From positions 608,042,173-608,106,172 of the forward strand of contig NC_081408.1 in assembly GCF_030272615.1 (NCBI RefSeq): 64,000 bases of DNA. The letters are read 5' to 3'. Within the stretch, counting starts at the first letter, position 1; the number at the start of each line of letters is the position of its first letter. This DNA is from Cryptomeria japonica. Its lineage: Eukaryota > Streptophyta > Pinopsida > Cupressales > Cupressaceae. The position numbers were made by a program, and so were the translations under genes. The notes below the pieces were generated by a model. It had not been told where the DNA came from. It saw only the letters and a program-made list of their open reading frames with translations, and ran no database searches. Shown here one piece after another: positions 57,881-64,000 of the stretch.

Positions 57881-58100
57881 TTGACCCTAAGGTGAAAAAT
57901 GTAAGGAGACCAAAAGATAAAATATGGTTTTTAAAGTTTGATGGGTCAAGATCTAAGCAAGGCAGTGGAGCAGGCATAGAGTTAACCAACCCAAAAGGGA
58001 AAACCCTTTTAGCTTCTTACCGACAACAATTCCCTTGTACAATAACATGATGGAGTATGAGGCCTTAGTTAGAGGATTAATTTTATAACTCAATGATGAA
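57881..58100 (+). pseudogene. RNase-H-like domain of fragment E, cut by element F
   Basis: It reads DKIWFLKFDGSRSKQGSGAG (57922-57980) and, after a one-base slip, NNMMEYEALVRGLIL (58040-58085), the first Asp and the Glu of an RNase H fold. It directly follows protease, as in C and D, and stops where LTR F begins. Confidence 0.7.
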
Positions 58101-59627
58101 TGAATAGTACCAAAATGGTACTGAGAGGGGGGGTGAATCAGTACAGACAAAAATATAGTCCAAAATCGGTTTGACAGCAAATACTCCAAATGACTGGCAA
58201 ATAGTGACATTGGTTGAAACAAAGTGCAACCGGTAAGACCCAGAACAACTAAAACAATCATAAACCAGTTACTCTCTTAGCTTTCCTCTTAGCTCAATAC
58301 TATAGTACCATTACATCCTCATGCATGAACAGGTAAACTATCATTAGATCTTCACAATAGTTAGTTCAATATGTTTTAAAGACAGGCATAAAACATTGAA
58401 CCATCATAAGCTTAAAAGGCAATAACAAAGCATCACAAGATAAAAGCATCACACATGACACACATATTTTCACGTGGAAACCCAACTGGGAAAAACCACA
58501 GTGGGGATGAATACCCACAAGCTACTTTTTGAACTCTTTAGAAGTCTGCTCTGTTAGGAGCCTTGTCTAGTTAAAGACATTACAATAGGTTCTACTAGGA
58601 ACTGATCCTATTAGGGATCACTCGGTTAAGGGATGGCTACAATACCTAGTTAAGGGTTAAACTTGGTTAGGGTTACCTTGTTAGAGGATTTCAGGAACTC
58701 AATAGCTAAAGGATCTCCAGAGCTCTATAGCTTCCCAGAACTCAATAACTTCGAGTTACCCTATTAAGGGATTTGTATCAAGCTAGTTAAGGCTACCCTA
58801 TTAAGGGATTTCACAACTATTGAAGTGGTTAAAGATCAACTAGAATTACAATGATCTGGTAGCAGCACTCAATGCTAATGTAGATCTGTTCTGGCTCCTC
58901 TTCACCTTTTGCACATTCACTTTGTAGGTATCTCCTCTCTCCTTTGGTTTGGAAAGAATCACGTATCTCTTCCCTTGGATACACATACAACTTTTGCCAA
59001 CAACTTTTGAAAGAAACACAACATCAACCATATAGGAAATAGACAGGTTAGTAGCAAAAACCCTAAACCCTAAACCTGTTAGGTTAAGCAATTCAAACAG
59101 TTCAATCCTGACCATTGGATCATACTGCATTAAATGCAACAATCTTGAATTGATCTCAAGACATTCTCCATCATCCATTATCCACTGATTTCTTGGCGCC
59201 TGATAACCCATCACACATTATCACCTTTAACAAACTTTGCACATTCCCAAGGTGGATAGGGATAGTCTTCTTCATGCAAGATCCTTCACGTGCACAGGGC
59301 TTACGTGGCAACATGATCTGTTCTCCGTTATACTACTAACTCATCACACAAAGATCACTGGTTGAGCCATATAGGCTTGAAGCACTTCAACTGAAAACCC
59401 TAAAGTTGAGACTACCAATCGGTAGTCATACAATGCTTCCATGTGCGTTCCCATAACCATATGGTGGTTCATCTTGAACAAGCACACCACTTCACTTTGG
59501 CACAAAAACTAGTTCACAGTGTTATACCGGTTCACACATATGTCAGTTCATACCTCTTCAACATATTGACATCAATAACAACATACAATGTCATTATGTC
59601 CACATACCAATTTACATAATGCCAACA
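58101..59627 (-). repeat. 3' LTR of element F (1.53 kb)
   Basis: On the minus strand it begins TGTTGGCATTATG and ends ACTATTCA. The TG edge is fixed by the purine tract; the CA edge by where the RNase-H-like frame of E breaks off and by alignment with LTR A (ctgagagggggggtgaatcag). A 122-codon frame at 58846-59214 inside it has no recognisable domain and is probably chance. Confidence 0.8.
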
Positions 59628-59628
59628 A

Positions 59629-59639
59629 TCTTCCCCTTT
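59629..59639 (-). promoter_or_regulatory. Polypurine tract of element F
   Basis: The minus strand reads AAAGGGGAAGA next to the LTR start, almost identical to the tract of element A. Confidence 0.85.
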
Positions 59640-59869
59640 GGCATTGATGGCAATATACAAAGATATCTCTTCGCTTCACATTTTCTCCCCCAATATATAG
59701 AGATATCTTCTCCGCTTGACATCTTCTCCCCCTTTGACAACAATGCAAAAGTGGAGGCACAAGCATCCATGTTCCATTATGCTACTCCCCCTGAGGAGTA
59801 GCATCCTTCAACACATCAATCAACAAAAATTTGACTATGCAATACCCGACTGATGTAGAACAAATACTT
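59640..59869 (-). other. 3' untranslated region of element F
   Basis: Non-coding. It holds a second tctccccctttgac word (59726-59739) and ctccccctgaggag (59785-59798), the motif also scattered in element A's internal region. Confidence 0.5.
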
Positions 59870-61370
59870 TTAGTTCACCTCTTGAAGGGGTAGTAACCCC
59901 AATTCACCTCTTAAATGCACAAATGTAGCCTTTGGGAGAGGCTTGGTGAATATGTCTGCTAACTGCTCCTTACTGGAAACATGTTCTAGTGCAATCTTTT
60001 TATTCTGAACCTTTTCTCTCAAGAAGTGATACTTAAGCTCAAAATGCTTGGTTCTAGAATGTAAAACCAGATTCTTTGAAATATTGATAGCACTTGTGCT
60101 ATCACAAAATATACTTACCGGTTCAGATACAGGGATTTTGAAGCCATTTAAAATATGCTTCATCCAGATTTTCTGAGTGTAGTTCATGAAAGTTGCAACA
60201 TACTCTGCTTCCATTGTAGACTGAGAGATACAACTTTGCTTTTTACTCATCCATGAGACCAGTCTACCACCGAGAAAGAATGCACCATTGGTTGTGCTTT
60301 TCTGGTCATCCACATTACCTGTCCAATCAGCATCTATGAATACTTTCATAATGAAATCATTGTTGTATGGGTACCACAATCCATAGTCAACTGTTCCCTT
60401 CAGATACCTAAGAATCTACTTGACTGCAACCAAGTGGGATTCTCTTGGAATTTTCTGGAACCTTGCAGTAATGTCAACTGCATGTGCAATATCCAATCTA
60501 TTATGCACTACATAATGCAACTTACCAATCATTGATTGGTATTCCTTCTCATCAACCAGTGTGGAATCATCCTCTTTTGACAATTTGTAACTGGTCACCA
60601 TCGGTGTACCAACTAGTTTGCTATCTTCCATGCCAAAGGTCTTCAACACCTCTTTGACATATTTGGACTGAGTGATAAAGATTCCATCTGTCATCTGTTG
60701 GATCTGAAGTCCAATGAAGAACTTAATCTCCCCTATGAGTGACATCTCAAACTCTTTCTTCATCTCATCAGCAAACTCATGACTCATCTTGTCATCTTCA
60801 CCAAAGATAATGTCATCAACAAAAACCTCACAGATTAGGATCTGATCTCCTTCAGACTTCAAGTAGATATTGCTATCTTCACTTATTCTCTCAAATCCAA
60901 TCTTCACAAGATGAGAATGTAGGCACTCATACCATGCCCTAGGTGCTTTCTTTAGACCATATAAGGCTTTATATAGCCTACATACCATGTCACTATCTTC
61001 AGATAGGGAAAACCCATCTGGTTGCTCAATATACACCTCCTCTTCAAGTACACCATTTAGGAATGCATATTTTACATCCATTTGATATACTTTGAAGCCT
61101 TTAAAAGCTGCATATGTAAGAAGCATAGGAACCTCTTCCAATCTGGCTATAGGAGCAAAGGTTTCTCCATAGTCTTCTCCTTCTTCTTGACCATATCCTT
61201 TGCACACCAATCTGGCTTTCTTCCTAATCACTATGCCATCCTCATTTAGCTTGTTTCTAAACACCCATTTGGTGCCAATGACATTTTTATGCTCTGGTCT
61301 AGGTACTAAGGACCATGTACCATTTTTCTCTATTTGGTCAAGTTCCTCTTCCATTGCCTTAATCCAGTCT
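59870..61370 (-). pseudogene. pol: Reverse transcriptase and RNase H of element F
   Basis: RT (61354-60416) shows [39 protein letters not shown] and the catalytic box FVDDIIF (the VDD codons at 60812-60820), so both Asp are intact. A TAG at about 60413 interrupts ILRYLKGT. RNase H (60379-59870) has VFIDADWTG, GGRLVSWMSKKQ, MEAEYVA, IFCDSTSA and HSRTKHFELKYH, and ends a few residues after PKATFVHL. Frame is constant through this part. Of all pol genes in the window this is the least damaged. Confidence 0.93.
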
Positions 61371-62850
61371 TCATCTTTATGAGCCTTTTTGAATTATTTA
61401 GGCTCAAATTCAAAGATCATACATGAGTTTTCTCTGATCTTTCTTCTTGTAAGGATTCTTGCATCCTTATCTCCTATGATCTACTTGGGATCATGATTTA
61501 GCTTGACATACCGAGGAATGGTCTTGACTGGTTCTTCTTGCTTTTCTTCTTCATCCTCATCTTCATCAGTATCAGCATTCACTAGTTCAGGAACACAGTT
61601 ACTGGTACTTGGTTGACTGACAACCAGTTCATTTACAGCTTGCTCACTATCAGTTTCATCAGTTTTCTCAAAGGATTCATCAACTCTTACATTGATACTT
61701 TCCATAATTCTCTGAGTCCTATTGTTGTAACACTTGAGAGCTTTACTCTTGGTGGAATATCCTAGGAATATTCCCTCATCACATTTAGCTTCAATTTTGC
61801 CCTAATGTTCACACCTCTTGATGTAACATTTGCTACCAAGTACCCTAAAGTAGCTAACTGCAGGTGTCTTACCGGTCCAATACTCATAAGGAGTTTTGTC
61901 CTTACCTTTCTTGATGAGTACCCGGTTCATTGTGTAGACTGCAGTGCTTCTCTCCAAAATGTGTGAGATACCTTTCCTTGAATCAACATGGTTCTAGCTA
62001 CTTCAACCACACTCTGGTTATTCCTCTTTGCTAGGCCATTCTATTGTGGAGTCCAGGGGGCAGACAGTTGCCTCTTGATGCCAATTTCTTTGAAATACTT
62101 GTTGAATTCACTGCAAGTGAATTCCCCTCCTTGATCAATTCTGAGACACTTGATCCTTTTACCATTTTCCTTCTCCACTAATGCTCTGAAAGCTTTGAAC
62201 TTCACAAAGGCTTCAGACTTGTCTTTCAAGAATGTGACCCACATCATTCTTGAGTAGTCATCAGTGAGAATCATGAAGTACCTATCACCCTACATGCTTC
62301 TAGTTTTCATAGGACCACACAAATCAGTATGCACAAGATCAAGCAAGTTGTCAGCAGTGAAAGATTTACCTTTAAAGGTTGAGGAGGACATTTTCCCTGA
62401 TTGACACTCTCTGCATAGGGTATTATCCAGTTTGCTTAGCACAAACAACCCTCTAACTACCTTGATCTTACTAGCCTTCACAATGTTATCAAAGTTTACA
62501 TGGTAGAGTCTCCTATGCCATATCCAACTATCATCAAACTTAGCCATAAGACATGTACTTATATTTGCATTCAGATGAAATAGGTTACCTTTGGTCTGCA
62601 TGCTAGTGGCCACCAATTCACCATCTTTTCTTTTGATTTTGCAAACTCCATTCTTGAATTCTAGAGTGAGGCCACTCTCATTCAACTGGGAAACACTTAG
62701 AAGGTTGTGTCTGAGACCATCAACCCAGGACACATTGTCAACACTGCTCTTTCCATTCAAAGAGATGGACCCTCTACCTTTGACCATGCATGGTGCATCA
62801 TTGCCAAAGTGAACCACACCTCCATCATACTCCTCCAAGGATGTAAACTA
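61371..62850 (-). pseudogene. int: Integrase of element F
   Basis: The GAG-pre-integrase zinc site reads WHRRLYHVNFDNIV...CRECQSGK (62525-62395). The core shows VHTDLCGPMKTRS (62315), LTDDYSRMMWV (62270) and CLRIDQGGEFTCSEF (62160-62110), then LSAPWTPQ-stop-NGLAKR. Stops at 62287 and 62038 are both TAG at Gln positions of the family. A frameshift follows between 62040 and 61710. The C-terminal third then survives as an acidic linker (ADTDEDEDEEEKQEE, 61580-61540). Confidence 0.88.
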
Positions 62851-63933
62851 TCTCTGGTCACCTGTCATATGGTGAGAACAGCCACTGTCAATGATCCACT
62901 CATTGGAATTATCAAACTGGGAGACAAGAGCCTTCTTATCTGACACATCTTCTTTGACAGCAACAAACACAATATCTTCATTTTCTTCATCCTCTGATTC
63001 TTCATCTGTGACACCTTCATCAATTGTCACAAAATAGTTTCTCTGATTTCCTCTTTTGAATTTCTTGAACCTTTCTGGTTTGTCCTTGTTATCGCCATTA
63101 GGACAGTTTATAGCAATATGTCCTATCCGGTTACAAGTAAAGCATTTCAAAGGTAGCTTACCTTTGTATTTACTGGTTCCTTTAGGAAGCTTCCTAGCAA
63201 GGAGAGCTTCAAATGCCATCAGAATCTCCTCATCATCCATTTCTCTGCTTTGTCTAGGTTCACCACTAGTGCTAGCTTCTTTTCCTTTTCTGTATGTTAT
63301 ACCAGAGGCTTTAAAAGCTGATTCAGTCTTTTGAACACTACCATCAAAACTATTTAGCTCATAGGCTGTCAACTTGGCTATGATGGAGTCCAAGGATACC
63401 TTAGTCTTGTCTATTGATCTCAGCTCCTGAATAGCAACAACCCTTATTGCATAGACCAGCAATAGGGATCTTAGGACTTTGCTTACCACAGTGGAATCTT
63501 CTATTTTACCACCTACACTCTTGATTTCTCCAACAACTGATTTGATTCTTATTCCATACTATTGAATGGTCTCACCTTCAACCATCCGCATATCTTCAAA
63601 CTGCCCTCTCAGGCTTTCTTCCTTAGCTTGTTTTACATGTTCATCACCACCATATATATTTTCAAGAGCATCCCATACCTCTTTGGGATTTACCTTGTCC
63701 TGAACATCAATAAACTCAATGTCAGATAGACTTCTAATAAGGGCTTCCACGACTTGCCCATTTTCTTGTATCTCTCTCTTTTGGTCATTGGTGAGAGTAC
63801 TGGTAGGGACAACATAGACATTCTCAACATAACTCCAGTGTTGAGCACCCATGCTTCTGATGAATATCTTCATCCTATCTTTCCATATACTGAAATTTTC
63901 CCTGTTAAAATTTGGACCTTCCCTCTTCATCAT
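62845..63933 (-). pseudogene. gag: gag and protease of element F
   Basis: From MMKREGPNFNRENFSIWKDR (63933) through VWDALENIYGGDEHVKQA and a TAG at 63556 after EGETIQ, the UBN2-type gag continues with RSLLLVYAIRVVAIQELRS. A zinc knuckle CFTCNRIGHIAINC lies at 63103-63144 (CX2CX4HX4C). An acidic linker leads to the protease site WIIDSGCSHHMTG (about 62890-62855), intact. A TAG follows at about 62845. Gag, protease and integrase core share one frame, as usual for Copia polyproteins. Confidence 0.92.
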
Positions 63934-63988
63934 TTGACTGGGATCTTTACCTCAAGTGCTTAAGCTTACAACACAGAGAACCTAGAGG

Positions 63989-64000
63989 GCTCTGATACCA
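63989..64000 (-). promoter_or_regulatory. Primer-binding site of element F (initiator tRNA-Met type)
   Basis: The last 12 bases of the window read TGGTATCAGAGC on the minus strand, identical to the site of element A. The 5' LTR should start within a few bases beyond the window. Confidence 0.9.

Larger units (their letters stand above)
58101..64000 (-). mobile_element. Element F: Copia LTR retrotransposon (3' LTR to primer site)
   Basis: Minus strand. The 3' LTR is 58101-59627, then purine tract, RNase H, RT, integrase, protease, gag, and the primer site at 63989-64000. Integrase before RT defines Copia. The 5' LTR must lie just outside the window. It inserted into fragment E; the expected target duplication at this end is ATGAA (58096-58100). 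Confidence 0.92.

Noticed and set aside
58846-59214. 122-codon minus-strand ORF inside LTR F
   Set aside because: It lies in the LTR, has no recognisable domain, and no corresponding frame was found in the related LTR of A. I treat it as chance.
1-64000. Host protein-coding genes, tRNA or rRNA genes
   Set aside because: I found no exon-like frame outside retrotransposon proteins and ORF1, and no tRNA or rRNA signature; the tRNA-like words are primer-binding sites.

Overview
This window reads as intergenic DNA of a large, repeat-rich seed-plant genome. It is AT-rich and I find no host gene, no rRNA or tRNA gene and nothing bacterial. Almost every base can be assigned to nested, decayed LTR retrotransposons. 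The long LTRs (1.2-5.9 kb), Tat/Ogre-like Gypsy traits and heavy nesting would suit a gymnosperm such as a conifer, but that is inference; no taxon marker is present.

Layout. (1) 1-6859: Copia-type element A, minus strand, with 2.6-kb LTRs and a degenerate gag but no pol. (2) 6860-7369 and 17839-20314: host element H (LTR tail, primer site, repeat-rich leader), split by element B. (3) 7375-17833: element B, plus strand, a complete unit with TG...CA LTRs, purine tract, primer site and a perfect CAAAA target duplication. It has no pol, only a low-complexity Q/N-rich ORF. Its 5' LTR carries an inverted rearrangement. (4) 20315-34027: Gypsy element C, minus strand: gag, protease, RNase-H-like domain, RT, RNase H and integrase remnants, an opposite-strand ORF after integrase, and a long 3' LTR that carries a further large ORF (ORF1). 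(5) 34028-40502: element X, plus strand, the front of another Gypsy family: minisatellite, TATA box, ORF1, primer site and a gag cut short at 40502. (6) 40503-56172: Gypsy element D, plus strand. A gag-pol gene in one frame lies between two direct repeats of at least 3.3 kb, each starting TGTTAGCAC and each carrying ORF1. (7) 56173-58100: Gypsy fragment E (gag zinc finger, protease, RNase-H-like). (8) 58101-64000: Copia element F, minus strand, from its 3' LTR to its primer-binding site, which ends on the last base of the window.

Main observation. C, X and D belong to three divergent Gypsy families. Each appears to carry a related ORF1 of roughly 900-1350 codons inside an LTR of about 5.4-5.9 kb: an N-terminal globular region with a shared F-V-R/K...G-F/N...P...L-P block, a charged or proline-rich linker, then coiled coil. 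In these families the extra RNase-H-like domain also sits between protease and RT. Most premature stops checked are TAG, often where glutamine is expected, as deamination of methylated CAG would give. No element looks capable of making a full protein set. Coordinates of degraded genes are approximate.
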